From positions 6,758,001-6,822,000 of the forward strand of contig NZ_CP109149.1 in the NCBI RefSeq assembly GCF_035920345.1: a DNA stretch of 64,000 nucleotides. Direction: 5' to 3'. The DNA comes from Nocardia vinacea (GTDB lineage: Bacteria; Actinomycetota; Actinomycetes; Mycobacteriales; Mycobacteriaceae). The notes under the pieces were generated by a model that searched no databases, was not told the DNA's origin, and worked only from the letters and a program-made list of their open reading frames with translations. The first letter of the stretch is position 1, and each line of letters begins with the position of its first letter. The translations under genes and the position numbers were made by a program. Shown here in pieces: positions 17,930-26,665 of this stretch.

Positions 17930-18591
17930 CACAACACCCACCGACTACTCGAAGCGGGCCTGCCCCAGCGCAACCAGGCGATATGCCGGCCGGACACCTC
18001 CACCGCCGCCACCACGCGGAACCCGGCCGCCGCAGCCAGCTCTTCGGCGCGATCGATCCCCACGCGCGCCCACGGAAACCATTCCCCCACTCGGTCTCGC
18101 GTCTCCAGCCGAATCGGATTCGACACCACACCCGCACCGGGACGAGCGAATTCGACCACCGCGATGCCATTGCCAGCAAGGAGTTCACCCGTGCGGGTCA
18201 GCAAGCGGACCGGATCGCCTCCGATCCCGATATTGCCGTCCGCAAGAATCGCGTAGGACCAACGACCGGAGCCGGGTAGCGGCCCGAACAGGTCCCGCTG
18301 CAGTGCGGGCGCTCCACGAAACCTGGTGGTAGCCACGGCCATCGGCGAGATATCGACACCCAATGCGATGATCCCGCGTCGCAGCAGCGCGGCAACCAGC
18401 CGGCCCGGACCACATCCCAGATCCAGCGTTGGACCGTCGCAACAGCAGGTCAGCGCCGCATCGGCCGGACCGTCGACATCGTCGAAACCCAGCCAGCGCC
18501 GGGTGCGCAGGGGGTGACGCCGTCCGTCCGCATCGCGCACCCAGCAGTCCTCACCCGCCAGCGCGAGATCGAAGATATCGATACCGCTCAT
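17929..18591 (-). CDS. Class I SAM-dependent methyltransferase
   Basis: 220 aa. The SAM-binding glycine motif TLDLGCGPGRLVAALL (about residues 55-70) is followed by an acidic residue in GVDISPMAV and a motif II-like FGPLPGSGRWSYAILADGNIGIGGDP. The ATG at 18591 overlaps the stop of the DUF2064 gene by 4 nt; the open frame runs further upstream but that part is antisense to nothing recognisable and overlaps the neighbour. Third gene of the operon starting at 19951. Substrate unknown, possibly the product of the two transferases. Confidence 0.85.
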   Translation of the reverse strand: MSGIDIFDLALAGEDCWVRDADGRRHPLRTRRWLGFDDVDGPADAALTCCCDGPTLDLGCGPGRLVAALLRRGIIALGVDISPMAVATTRFRGAPALQRDLFGPLPGSGRWSYAILADGNIGIGGDPVRLLTRTGELLAGNGIAVVEFARPGAGVVSNPIRLETRDRVGEWFPWARVGIDRAEELAAAAGFRVVAAVEVSGRHIAWLRWGRPASSSRWVL

Positions 18592-19283
18592 CGGTGTGCC
18601 AGCAGGGCATGGTGCAGCTGGTGGATCAAGCGCGCGAACCGCCCGTCGGATTCGCGCGCCACCTCGAGTGCGTCGGCGAAGGTATCGACATCGTTGTAGC
18701 GCGGCAGCGAGCGCAATCGAAGTCCGCAGTCCTGCATGGCTTCTCGGGTGAGTTCGCCAGTTCGATCGGTCGACATGGGGACGTCGACGAGTGTGCGCGC
18801 CGACTGTGGTGTCGGCAGCCCGAGCGCCCACCAGCCGCCGTCGTCGGAGAGACCGAGCAGTGCGTCGCCGCGCAAGACGAGCTCGCGGGCGGCCCAGGTC
18901 AGGACCTCCGGGCCGATCTGCGGGGTATCCATGCCGATCTGCAATACCGGCAATCCGTGACGCGCGGCATCGGCGTGAGCATTGGCCAGGCGTTCACCGA
19001 AAGTTGTGCCGCGCTGCGGAATGAGCTCGAAACCGGTTAGCGCCCTCGCGACTTCATCCGCATACTCCGCATCCGCGAGCTCGCCGGTGAACGCGACGAC
19101 GTGGTGCGCAACCGGACTCCGCGACATCGACTCCAAAGTGTCCAGCAGCGACGCCGCAGCGACTCGGGCAGCGTCACGCGGTGAAAGCGGCGGCGTCAGA
19201 CGAGTTTTGGCGAGCCCAGCAATCGGGGCCTTGGCCAGCACCAATAGCGTCGCGGCCACGGGCGACGGTCGAAAGTAATTCAT
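18588..19283 (-). CDS. DUF2064/TIGR04282-type nucleotidyl- or glycosyltransferase
   Basis: 231 aa with a GT-A/nucleotidyltransferase fold. The signature start LLVLAKAPIAGLAKTRLTPPLSP, then QIGMDTPQIGPEVL and GLSDDGGWWALGL, are diagnostic for the DUF2064 family, some of whose members are annotated as arsenosugar glycosyltransferases; no arsenic gene is nearby, so that name is not adopted. Overlaps of 4 nt on both sides place it between the GT2 and the methyltransferase in one operon. It may make or use a nucleotide sugar. Confidence 0.85.
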   Translation of the reverse strand: MNYFRPSPVAATLLVLAKAPIAGLAKTRLTPPLSPRDAARVAAASLLDTLESMSRSPVAHHVVAFTGELADAEYADEVARALTGFELIPQRGTTFGERLANAHADAARHGLPVLQIGMDTPQIGPEVLTWAARELVLRGDALLGLSDDGGWWALGLPTPQSARTLVDVPMSTDRTGELTREAMQDCGLRLRSLPRYNDVDTFADALEVARESDGRFARLIHQLHHALLAHR

Positions 19284-19951
19284 CGCAGCACCGCCAAGAA
19301 GTCGCGAGTGGCGCGCAGAGTGCCGAGCCACGATCCGGATACCTTCGAAACACCACCTGACCGGGGCCGGTACGCGATATCGCGCTCGACCACACGCCAC
19401 CCTGCTCCCGCCGCGCCGATGAGCAGCTGCAGTGGATAGCCGGAGCGGGTGTGCAGCGGTCCGAGGGAAAGCAAAGCGGCCCGGCGGGCCACCCGCATGG
19501 CACCGATATCGTGCACGGGTAGCCCGTATCGGCGACGCAACCGCCCGGCGATGACCAGATTGCCGAGCCGCGCATGCCACGGCCACACACCGCGACGCAC
19601 CGGCTTACGCCGTCCGACCGCCAAATCGGCACCCGCCCGCACCAATTCGACCAACGGCGGCAACTCCCCCGGATCCATCGATCCGTCACCATCGAGAAAG
19701 GCGACCAAATCTGTTCTGGCCGAGTCGATCCCGGCCTGCACGGCGGCCCCGTACCCGGGGCTCGCCTCGGATACGACGGCGGCGCCGCACCGGCGGGCCA
19801 CCTCGGCCGTCGCATCGGTCGAGCCATTGTCCACGACCAGCGCATGGAACCCGGCCGGGATGGCCGCGAGCACACCTGGCAACGCCTCAGCTTCGTCTCG
19901 GCACGGGATGACAACGGTCACGCCGCCCGGGTTGTGGAGGGTCTCGGTCAC
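19280..19951 (-). CDS. Family 2 glycosyltransferase, first gene of operon
   Basis: 223 aa GT-A transferase without transmembrane helices. It opens with TVVIPCRDEAEALPGVLAAI, carries NGSTDAT, the metal-binding LDGDGSMDP (about residue 85-93), HDIGAMRVARR and the base-region SGYPLQLLIGAAGAGW. The closing RPRSGGVSKVSGS resembles dolichol-phosphate-sugar synthases, so a lipid-phosphate acceptor is plausible. GTG at 19951 with GAGAAG ahead. It diverges from the membrane protein gene at 20070, sharing about 118 bp of promoter region. Confidence 0.87.
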   Translation of the reverse strand: MTETLHNPGGVTVVIPCRDEAEALPGVLAAIPAGFHALVVDNGSTDATAEVARRCGAAVVSEASPGYGAAVQAGIDSARTDLVAFLDGDGSMDPGELPPLVELVRAGADLAVGRRKPVRRGVWPWHARLGNLVIAGRLRRRYGLPVHDIGAMRVARRAALLSLGPLHTRSGYPLQLLIGAAGAGWRVVERDIAYRPRSGGVSKVSGSWLGTLRATRDFLAVLR

Positions 19952-20069
19952 CTTCTCGACGCTAGGCCAGCCCGGCCGAATCGAGGCCGCGAAACTGGTG
20001 ACGAAACAGTGACATCCGCGTTCAGAACCGCTCGAGCACGGGGTTTCCAGGCGATGCGGCCCTATCGTG

Positions 20070-21398
20070 ATGGTCGTGCATGACGTGACGGAGGCCGCGA
20101 CACGGCCGCGCGGCCGGATACGTGGCGAGCATCTGGGAGCAGGCATTGCCGCCGCACTCACCCTGACAGCATTCTTGGTTCCGCGAATTGCCAGCGAACA
20201 CTGGCGGAGCAAGCTCTACGCGGGGTCAGCCCCCATCTTCGGCAACTGGTTGTCGCATGTCGGATGGGGTTCGGTACCGGCCGTCGCGATCGCGATATCG
20301 GTTATCCGATTCGGTCCAGCGATAGCCGAGTCGCTGCCTTGGCGGCGCCTGCTCGCGGTGTCTTGGGTGACTGCTCTGGCCTGGGCATTCGCATTGGCCA
20401 TGATCGACGGCTGGCAGCGCGGATTCGCCGGACGACTCACCGACTCCCACGAATATCTGCACGAGGTCCCCGGCGTCCGCGATATCCCGGCCACATTGCG
20501 TGGATTCTCCGGCCGCATCCTGGATTTCCAACCGGATTCCTGGACGACCCACGTCTCCGGGCATCCACCCGGCGCGCTGCTGTTCTTCGTCCTGCTCGAT
20601 CGCATCGGCCTGCGCGGCGGTGGTTGGGCGGGAATGGTGTGTCTACTGATCGGGTCCAGTGCGATCGTCGCGGTCGCGGCCACGTTGCGCGCGCTCGGTG
20701 CCGAGGATCGAGCCCGAAAGGCATTGCCGTTCTTGACGATAGCGCCCGCCGCGATATGGATGGCGGTTTCGGCGGATGCCATGTTCGCGGGTGTCACGAC
20801 ATGGGCGGTGGCGCTGCTGGCGATCGCGATCCGGCGGCCGCTGGTCGCGGTCGCTTCCGGTGTGCTCTTCGGGCTCGGCATCTACCTCAGCTACGGCCTC
20901 GTGGTTATGGCCCTACCCGCGGTCGCTGTCCTGGTCGCGGGCCGAACCGTCCGGCCGCTGCTACCTGCTGTATTCGGCGCGCTGATCGTCGTGGTTGCCT
21001 TCACGCTGGCCGGTTTCTGGTGGCTGGATGGCTATCACCTGGTGGTCGAGCGGTACTACCAGGGCATCGCCTCCGAGCGTCCGTACGCGTACTGGATCTG
21101 GGCGAATCTCGCCGCCACCGTCTGTGCGGTCGGCCTGGCCACCGCCGCCGGTCTACCGAGCGCACTGCGCAGACCATTCGATGCGACCGCGCTCTTGGTA
21201 GCGGCCGGATTGTGCGCGATATTGGTGGCGGACCTCAGTGGCCTGAGCAAGGCGGAGACCGAGCGCATCTGGCTGCCGTTCGACGTCTGGCTGCTTACCG
21301 CGACCGCGTTTCTGCCGCGGTCCACCGCCCGAGTCTGGCTATTCCTGCAAGCGCTCGGCACGCTCGTACTCGCCCACACGATCCTGACGAATTGGTAA
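20070..21398 (+). CDS. Polytopic membrane protein, possible GT-C-type enzyme
   Basis: About 442 aa with ten or so hydrophobic segments. A conserved-looking periplasmic stretch after the second helix pair (DSHEYLHEVPGVRDIPATLRGFSGRI, WTTHVSGHPPGALLFF) and the motif SKAETERIWLPFDVWLL near the C-terminus suggest an enzyme, not a transporter; the plan recalls GT-C transferases using lipid-linked donors, but I cannot name the family. ATG 20070 is used; a TATCGT box at 20063-20068 could make GTG 20076 a leaderless start. It precedes the response regulator by 3 nt. Confidence 0.75.
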   Translation: MVVHDVTEAATRPRGRIRGEHLGAGIAAALTLTAFLVPRIASEHWRSKLYAGSAPIFGNWLSHVGWGSVPAVAIAISVIRFGPAIAESLPWRRLLAVSWVTALAWAFALAMIDGWQRGFAGRLTDSHEYLHEVPGVRDIPATLRGFSGRILDFQPDSWTTHVSGHPPGALLFFVLLDRIGLRGGGWAGMVCLLIGSSAIVAVAATLRALGAEDRARKALPFLTIAPAAIWMAVSADAMFAGVTTWAVALLAIAIRRPLVAVASGVLFGLGIYLSYGLVVMALPAVAVLVAGRTVRPLLPAVFGALIVVVAFTLAGFWWLDGYHLVVERYYQGIASERPYAYWIWANLAATVCAVGLATAAGLPSALRRPFDATALLVAAGLCAILVADLSGLSKAETERIWLPFDVWLLTATAFLPRSTARVWLFLQALGTLVLAHTILTNW

Positions 21399-21401
21399 TC
21401 C

Positions 21402-22097
21402 ATGTGCATTCTGATCGCCGACGACGACCCACTGGTCCGTGATGTGGTGCGGCGCTATCTCGAACGCGACGGACTGACCGTCGTGGAAACCTGGGACGGC
21501 GCCTCGACCATGGCACAACTCACCGAGCCCACCGGCGACCCCGTCGAACTGGCCGTCCTCGACGTGATGATGCCCGCCCCCGATGGCATCGAAATCTGCC
21601 GCGCGGTGCGTTCCGGCCCGCGCCCGGACACCCCGATCATCCTGCTCACCGCCCTCGGCGACGAGGACGATCGCGTGCTCGGCCTGGAGGCGGGTGCCGA
21701 CGACTACGTCACCAAACCGTTCAGCGCCCGCGAGCTCGCGTTGCGGGTCGCCTCGGTGCTGCGGCGTTCGCAGGCGACGCGGCAGCCGAGCACGGAGGTA
21801 CTGCGCGACGGCGCGGTCGAGGTGCGGCCGGATTCGCAGTCGGCGCTGGTGGACGGCGGGCCGGTCGACCTGACCGCGCGCGAATACGATCTGCTCGTCT
21901 TCCTGCTGCGCCACCCGCACCAGGTGTTCAGCCGGGAGGAACTGCTGGCCAAAGTATGGGGCTGGGATTTCGGCGACCTGTCCACCGTCACCGTGCATAT
22001 CAAGCGTCTGCGGGCGAAACTCGGTGACCGGCACCGGATCGAGACAGTGTGGGGCCGCGGTTACATCTGGGGCCGGAATGGAGAATCCAGTGCCTGA
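21402..22097 (+). CDS. OmpR-family response regulator
   Basis: 231 aa. Receiver domain at residues 1-120 with acidic pocket DDDP (7-9), phosphoacceptor Asp in LAVLDVMMP (~51) and Lys in VTKPFSARE (~102). C-terminal winged helix (~135-225) with LTAREYDLLVFLLRHPHQVFSREELLAKVW and VTVHIKRLRAKLGD. It starts 3 nt after the membrane protein gene and overlaps the kinase gene by 8 nt, so it is coexpressed with both and may control the divergent operon. Confidence 0.95.
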   Translation: MCILIADDDPLVRDVVRRYLERDGLTVVETWDGASTMAQLTEPTGDPVELAVLDVMMPAPDGIEICRAVRSGPRPDTPIILLTALGDEDDRVLGLEAGADDYVTKPFSARELALRVASVLRRSQATRQPSTEVLRDGAVEVRPDSQSALVDGGPVDLTAREYDLLVFLLRHPHQVFSREELLAKVWGWDFGDLSTVTVHIKRLRAKLGDRHRIETVWGRGYIWGRNGESSA

Positions 22098-23115
22098 GAA
22101 CACCCTGCAATTGATCGGCTATGCGCTGGCCTGTTCGCTGCCGATCGTCGCCATCGGCGCGGCGATTCTGCGCACCACCAGCAATCGCTCCATGACCGCG
22201 AGCATGGCCGTGCTGGTGCTGATCCCGACGCTGTCCACGCTCGCGGGCATTATCGGGGTCAGCGGGTTGATGTTCACCGATGAACTCGAGCGCACGGCGG
22301 TCGTGCTCGCGGTCGTCGCGGCGGTCACCGTGCCCGCGGCCCTACTGCTCGGGCGGGAACAGGCCCGCAAGACCGTCTGGGAGATGCAGATCCGCGAGCA
22401 AGAGCGGATGGCGGAGCGCTCGCGCCGCGAACTCGTCGCCTGGGTGAGCCACGACCTGCGGACCCCGCTGGCCGGAATCCGCGCGATGGCCGAGGGACTT
22501 TCCGACGGCGTAGTCACCGGCACCGACGATGTGGCGCGCTACGCGGAACAGATTGTGCGCGAGACGGATCGGCTGTCGGTCATGGTGGACGATCTGTTCG
22601 AAATGTCGAAGATCAATGCGGGCGCGTTGCGTTTGGAACTGGAGCCGGTCGATCTGCGCGAGTTGATCGATGAGGTGCTGGCAGCGAACCGACCGAATGC
22701 CGAACGCGCCGAAGTCTTCCTGCGCGCGGAACAGCCCGACTCCGAAATCGTTGTCGCGGCGAGCGATCGAGCCCTCGGCCGGGTGCTGACCAACCTGGTC
22801 TCCAACGCGATCGCGCACACCCCACCCGGCGGCCAGGTCGCGATATCGGCAGGCACCGCCAACGGCCAGGCTTGGGCGCGCGTCGACGACACCGGCCCGG
22901 GCATCTCCGAGGCCGATCTGCCACGAATCTTCGAGGTCGCCTATCGCGGCACCGCCGCGCGCTCCCCGGTCGCCTCCGACGGCGTGTCCTCCGGCAGTGG
23001 TATGGGGCTCGCGATCGCCGCGGGTCTGGTCGAAGCCCACCACGGCGATATCCACGCCGAGAACCGAGAGCAGGGCTGCCGCTTCGAAGTTCGGCTACCG
23101 CTCAACGGAAACTGA
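22090..23115 (+). CDS. Sensor histidine kinase
   Basis: 341 aa. Three hydrophobic segments fill residues ~5-95, with little extracytoplasmic domain, implying membrane sensing. The dimerisation helix follows with the phosphoacceptor His in WVSHDLRTPLAGIRAM (~120), then the ATPase: N box LVSNAIAHTPPGG, G1 DTGPGISEADL, G2 GSGMGLAIAAGLVEAHHG. GTG at 22090 has GGAGA six bases upstream and overlaps the regulator stop; ATG 22078 is the alternative. Cognate kinase of the regulator at 21402. It ends 1 nt from the convergent epimerase. Confidence 0.94.
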   Translation: MPENTLQLIGYALACSLPIVAIGAAILRTTSNRSMTASMAVLVLIPTLSTLAGIIGVSGLMFTDELERTAVVLAVVAAVTVPAALLLGREQARKTVWEMQIREQERMAERSRRELVAWVSHDLRTPLAGIRAMAEGLSDGVVTGTDDVARYAEQIVRETDRLSVMVDDLFEMSKINAGALRLELEPVDLRELIDEVLAANRPNAERAEVFLRAEQPDSEIVVAASDRALGRVLTNLVSNAIAHTPPGGQVAISAGTANGQAWARVDDTGPGISEADLPRIFEVAYRGTAARSPVASDGVSSGSGMGLAIAAGLVEAHHGDIHAENREQGCRFEVRLPLNGN

Positions 23116-23116
23116 A

Positions 23117-24169
23117 CTACGCGACCGGCGCACCCGCCCCGGCAACCGCGCGCAGCGGCGCGAAGGCGAACTCGGCAAGGCCGTCGAGCGGATCCACCTG
23201 CGCGGTGAATCCCAGAATCCGTTGCGCCTGCTCTGGACTCGCGACGATATGCCGCACGTCGCCGGGGCGATAGCGTCCGGTTATCACCGGTTCGGGGCCA
23301 CCACGCGCCGCAGCCAACGTGGTGGCTACCGCGCCGATGGTGATCGGACGTCCCGAGGCGATATTGAGCGGAACAAAACCGGTATGCGCATATTCGACCG
23401 CCGCGAGATTCGCCGCAGCGATGTCACCGACATGCACGAAATCCCGCGCCTGCCTGCCGTCTTCGAAAACCTGCGGCGGCGCACCGGCCTCCAGCGCGGA
23501 TCGGAAGATCGCGGCGACTCCGGAATATGGTGTGTCCCTCGGCATATCGGGGCCATAGACATTGTGATAGCGCAATGCGGTGACCCCGGATTCGGTTACC
23601 GCCGCCCACGCGGCCGCATAGTGCTCCTGCGCCACTTTCGCCGCCGCATAAAGACTCCGCGGCCGTAACGGAGCATTCTCCGGCACCGCCTCCCAACTCA
23701 TCACCTCATCCGAATCCGGATCCCGATGCTCGAACATCCCGTTCTCGAGATCCCCGCGCCTGCGCACCCCGACCTCAACGGCCCGAGCCCCGCGATACCG
23801 CCCCTCCCCATAAACCACCATCGATGAAGCCAACACCAACCGTCGACACCCGGCCCGATCCATCGCCGCCAATAAGACCGCGGTCCCCAAGTCGTTATGA
23901 CTCGCATAAGCAGGCGCATCCTGCGCACTCACCCCCGCCCCCACCACCGCCGCCTGATGACAAACCACATCAATCCCCCGCAACACCGAATCCAGCGCAT
24001 CCGCATCCCGCACGTCAACCAACCGCACGTTCTCCGGAACAACCGCACCGACCCCGTGCGCCGCAGGCAACATCACATCGATCGCCACCACCTCATGCCC
24101 CGCATCAATCAACTCCCGATGCACCCGCACGCCGATAAACCCAGCCGCACCGGTCAGTAGCACCCGCAT
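23117..24169 (-). CDS. NAD-dependent nucleotide-sugar epimerase/dehydratase
   Basis: 350 aa extended SDR. Rossmann motif LLTGAAGFIGVRV at the N-terminus, DVRDADAL, VCHQAAVVGAG, catalytic Tyr/Lys in LYAAAKVAQEHYA (~160-166), and RYHNVYGPDMP. This resembles UDP-glucose 4-epimerase-like proteins; the exact sugar cannot be told. The ATG at 24169 places the glycine motif at residue 6. It faces the two-component genes (1-bp gap) and probably supplies a sugar nucleotide to the transferases of the neighbouring operon. Confidence 0.88.
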   Translation of the reverse strand: MRVLLTGAAGFIGVRVHRELIDAGHEVVAIDVMLPAAHGVGAVVPENVRLVDVRDADALDSVLRGIDVVCHQAAVVGAGVSAQDAPAYASHNDLGTAVLLAAMDRAGCRRLVLASSMVVYGEGRYRGARAVEVGVRRRGDLENGMFEHRDPDSDEVMSWEAVPENAPLRPRSLYAAAKVAQEHYAAAWAAVTESGVTALRYHNVYGPDMPRDTPYSGVAAIFRSALEAGAPPQVFEDGRQARDFVHVGDIAAANLAAVEYAHTGFVPLNIASGRPITIGAVATTLAAARGGPEPVITGRYRPGDVRHIVASPEQAQRILGFTAQVDPLDGLAEFAFAPLRAVAGAGAPVA

Positions 24170-24489
24170 ATCACCACCACCCCAAGTTCCGGTGCCGTAC
24201 CCGCCTACCGTCCACGCCATCGTTTTCCGAGGTCATGCTCCCGATTCTGCGGCCAACCGCGCAACAATTGCCGCAACCCGGCCACGTCGTCAGACTTTCG
24301 TCACGTTCCCGGACCGGCGTATGTCGTTTCATTCCCCGCACCGATCCGGACCTTCCCACGACAACCGCCCACGCCGAGCACGTAGCGGCACCTAGCGAGG
24401 AAGCCGACTCCGCCGCAGCACAGGCACCCGACGATCGAGAGTGCGTTGGACGGGCGGCTCGTTCCGACCAGGAGTGACGACCCCCGGCC
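24170..24489. other. Intergenic, no gene seen
   Basis: About 320 bp between the epimerase start and the HxlR stop, both minus strand. A minus-strand open frame runs through it but its Arg/Ser/Cys-rich translation looks random. It should contain the epimerase promoter; no hairpin stood out. Confidence 0.5.
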
Positions 24490-25167
24490 TTACCGGTCCG
24501 ACTTTCGGGCGGATGGTGGCGGCAGGTGAAACAGGTTTTTGATCCTGCGCAGGGCTTGTTTGTCACCGGTCGCGGATGCGACGCCGGTTTCGATCGCCTC
24601 GGCGAACGTCCGGCGTTGACTGGTCAGGCGGAGGAACTCCTGCTCACTGATAGTGATGATCGCGTCGGGGTGTTGAGCGGGTCCGTGCAATGTCTCGATC
24701 GTTTCGTCATCGATGCGGGTGTGGAAGAACTCCTCGCCGATGCGGAACTCGTACACCGCGCGGAGTCCGGTGGCGGCCTCGGCATTGAAGCAAGCCCGTA
24801 GACCGAGGACTGCCCAGCCCGGGTGAAACGTCTCGGTGGGATGCGGTTCGCTCATCGCCCACTTCAGACCCCACCGGGCCAGCGCCAGGATCGCGGACTC
24901 GAGTTCCGCGCCGGCCTCGGTGAGGGCGTATGCGGGGGTGCGAGCCGGGGGCGGGAGGGTGATCTTTTCTGCCAGTCCCTCACGTTCCAGATGTTTCAGG
25001 CGTGCGGCGAGCAGACCGGTGCCGAGACCGCGAAGGCTGGCCTGCAGGTCGCTGAACCGTTTGGGTCCGGTCAACAGTTCGCGGATCAGCAGCAATGTCC
25101 AGCGCTCGCCGACGATATCGAGGGTGCGCGCGGTCGCGCAGTACTGGTTGTACGATCGCTGTTCCAC
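24490..25167 (-). CDS. HxlR-family transcriptional regulator with SCP2-like C-terminus
   Basis: 225 aa. Residues 1-100 form an HxlR winged helix: YCATARTLDIVGERWTLLLIRELLTGPKRFSDLQASLRGLGTGLLAARLKHLEREGLAEK. The C-terminal ~110 residues (DDETIETLHGPAQHPDAIITISEQEFLRL) look like an SCP2 sterol-carrier-type ligand domain, a common partner. The gene starts about 10 nt after the hydrolase stop, so the two form an operon, and it may respond to a hydrophobic or electrophilic compound. Confidence 0.9.
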   Translation of the reverse strand: MEQRSYNQYCATARTLDIVGERWTLLLIRELLTGPKRFSDLQASLRGLGTGLLAARLKHLEREGLAEKITLPPPARTPAYALTEAGAELESAILALARWGLKWAMSEPHPTETFHPGWAVLGLRACFNAEAATGLRAVYEFRIGEEFFHTRIDDETIETLHGPAQHPDAIITISEQEFLRLTSQRRTFAEAIETGVASATGDKQALRRIKNLFHLPPPSARKSDR

Positions 25168-25176
25168 TTCATCACT

Positions 25177-25875
25177 CTAAACTTTGCGCTTCTCATTTTT
25201 GAACAAGCACGAGGTCAGGAGCATTTCGGCAAGTGCCTCCGGTGCGGTCAGCATGACATTGTGCGGGCCGTTCAATGCGAGGGTCCGATATCCCGCGGCT
25301 GCGGCGAACCGGTCGAAGGGGTAGGTCTGTGGCCGGCAGCAGATGGCCGTTCCGGCAATCCGGTCGACGGCTCCGGTCAAACGAGTGGGCTCGGTGAACG
25401 TGCGCAGCGGGTGCGGGAGCAGACGTGCGGTGAGCCAGGCCGCGGTGTCGGTATCGACGATGCCGAACGCGCTGGCGGGCGGCGCCGGAATCTGCGATCG
25501 GTCACCGGAGGTCTCGGCCGCGTTGTGCACAGCTTCGACGAAGGAAGCGGGCGCCAAGCTGAACATGCTGGCACCGTCGCCCCCGGACCATCCGTCGACG
25601 AGAACGATGTGGTCGACGATGCCGGGCCGCGCGTCCGCTGCCTCCCGGACTACCAGGCCCGCATAACTGTGCCCGACAAGCACCAGCTCATCGTCCCGGG
25701 GAAGGGTGTCGAGTACCGCGATGACCGCGGCGGCATGGTCGTGGAGTCCCTGGTCGCCACCGCCGCTGAGATCGGGGGTGAGCGTGCGCGCCCCGTCGGC
25801 GTGCAGTAGCGGGATGACGCGATCCCAGCCCCAGGGGCCGTGCCAAGCGCCGTGTACCAGAACGAACGTGGTCAT
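25177..25875 (-). CDS. Alpha/beta hydrolase, EstC-like esterase
   Basis: 232 aa cytoplasmic alpha/beta hydrolase. FVLVHGAWHGPWGWDRVIPLL gives the oxyanion region, GHSYAG the nucleophile elbow (Ser near residue 70), LVDGWSGGDG follows, and GPHNVMLTAPEALAEML holds the catalytic His. The family resembles plant methylesterase/hydroxynitrile lyase-type and EstC proteins; substrate unknown. First gene of the hydrolase-HxlR operon, divergent from ohr. Confidence 0.88.
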   Translation of the reverse strand: MTTFVLVHGAWHGPWGWDRVIPLLHADGARTLTPDLSGGGDQGLHDHAAAVIAVLDTLPRDDELVLVGHSYAGLVVREAADARPGIVDHIVLVDGWSGGDGASMFSLAPASFVEAVHNAAETSGDRSQIPAPPASAFGIVDTDTAAWLTARLLPHPLRTFTEPTRLTGAVDRIAGTAICCRPQTYPFDRFAAAAGYRTLALNGPHNVMLTAPEALAEMLLTSCLFKNEKRKV

Positions 25876-25971
25876 TGGTGAATCTCCTTGCGCAGCGGGG
25901 GCAGAACTCGATCGGCGGATTCGGCTAGACCGGTATCGCGGTCCTCTTAATTACCAGATACTAAACTATTG

Positions 25972-25989
25972 ACTTCCTGTTTTTGAAGT
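25972..25989. promoter_or_regulatory. Inverted repeat in the hydrolase/ohr divergent promoter
   Basis: ACTTC and GAAGT flank 8 bp in an AT-rich 60-bp island between divergent genes. TTGACT at 25969-25974 could serve as a -35 element for ohr. A plausible HxlR or OhrR-type operator; inferred from position and symmetry only. Confidence 0.4.
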
Positions 25990-26029
25990 GCAAATGTTCT
26001 ATTCTGTTACCTACGAAGGGAGTTCGAGA

Positions 26030-26458
26030 ATGACCACTGCGCTGTACACGGCCGAGGTACACGTCACCGGCGGCCGGAACGGCCACGGGCGCACATCCGA
26101 TGGTCGATTGGATCTGGACTTGCGACAGCCCAAAGAACTGGGCGGCGACGGGGAGGGCGCAAATCCCGAGCAGCTCTTCGCGATCGGGTATGCCGCCTGT
26201 TTCGGCACGACGCTCGCACTGATCGGGCGGCGAGCCGAGCTCGAGGCGAACGACGCGCTCATCGACTCGTCGGTGTCACTGGTCCCGATCGACGGCGGCC
26301 GATTCCAGCTCGGTGTCGAACTGCGTATTACGCTGCCCTCGGTCACCGACGAACAGGCGATCGAGCTGGTCGAAACGGCTCATCAGGTGTGCCCGTACTC
26401 CAACGCCACGCGAGACAATATCGACGTGGCACTGGTGGTCAACGGCGCCCGGCTGTGA
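26030..26458 (+). CDS. ohr: Organic hydroperoxide resistance protein (Ohr/OsmC)
   Basis: 142 aa, standard Ohr size. Reduces organic hydroperoxides with two redox cysteines: YAACFGTTLAL (~residue 58) and HQVCPYSNATRDNIDV (~123). LYTAEVHVTGGRNGHGRTSDG at the start is typical of Ohr over general OsmC. ATG at 26030 has a GGGAG ribosome site about nine bases upstream; an in-frame ATG at 25988 lacks one. Divergent from the HxlR operon, which may regulate it. Confidence 0.94.
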   Translation: MTTALYTAEVHVTGGRNGHGRTSDGRLDLDLRQPKELGGDGEGANPEQLFAIGYAACFGTTLALIGRRAELEANDALIDSSVSLVPIDGGRFQLGVELRITLPSVTDEQAIELVETAHQVCPYSNATRDNIDVALVVNGARL

Positions 26459-26665
26459 CGCGCGGCCTGTCGGATTCGCGTCAGCACCTCGTCATCGATC
26501 CGCCGCCCTCAGCGGCGCATCCGCTGCACTCGCGAACCTGTAATACGCTGTAGTCCAGGCGATTACAGCATTAGCCGATTCGGGTGGCGGCTGGCCAGGA
26601 TCATGCCTTCGTGGGCATCGTGTCGGTCACGCCGAGTGCGCAAGGATTCGCCCCTCTCGAGCGAT

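Noticed and set aside
18588..19951. Arsenosugar biosynthesis genes
   Set aside because: Family labels for DUF2064 and GT2 proteins suggest this, but no arsenite methyltransferase or arsenosugar radical-SAM gene is nearby.
24171..24566. Minus-strand frame between epimerase and HxlR genes
   Set aside because: Random-looking composition, overlaps the end of the HxlR gene and lacks a ribosome site.
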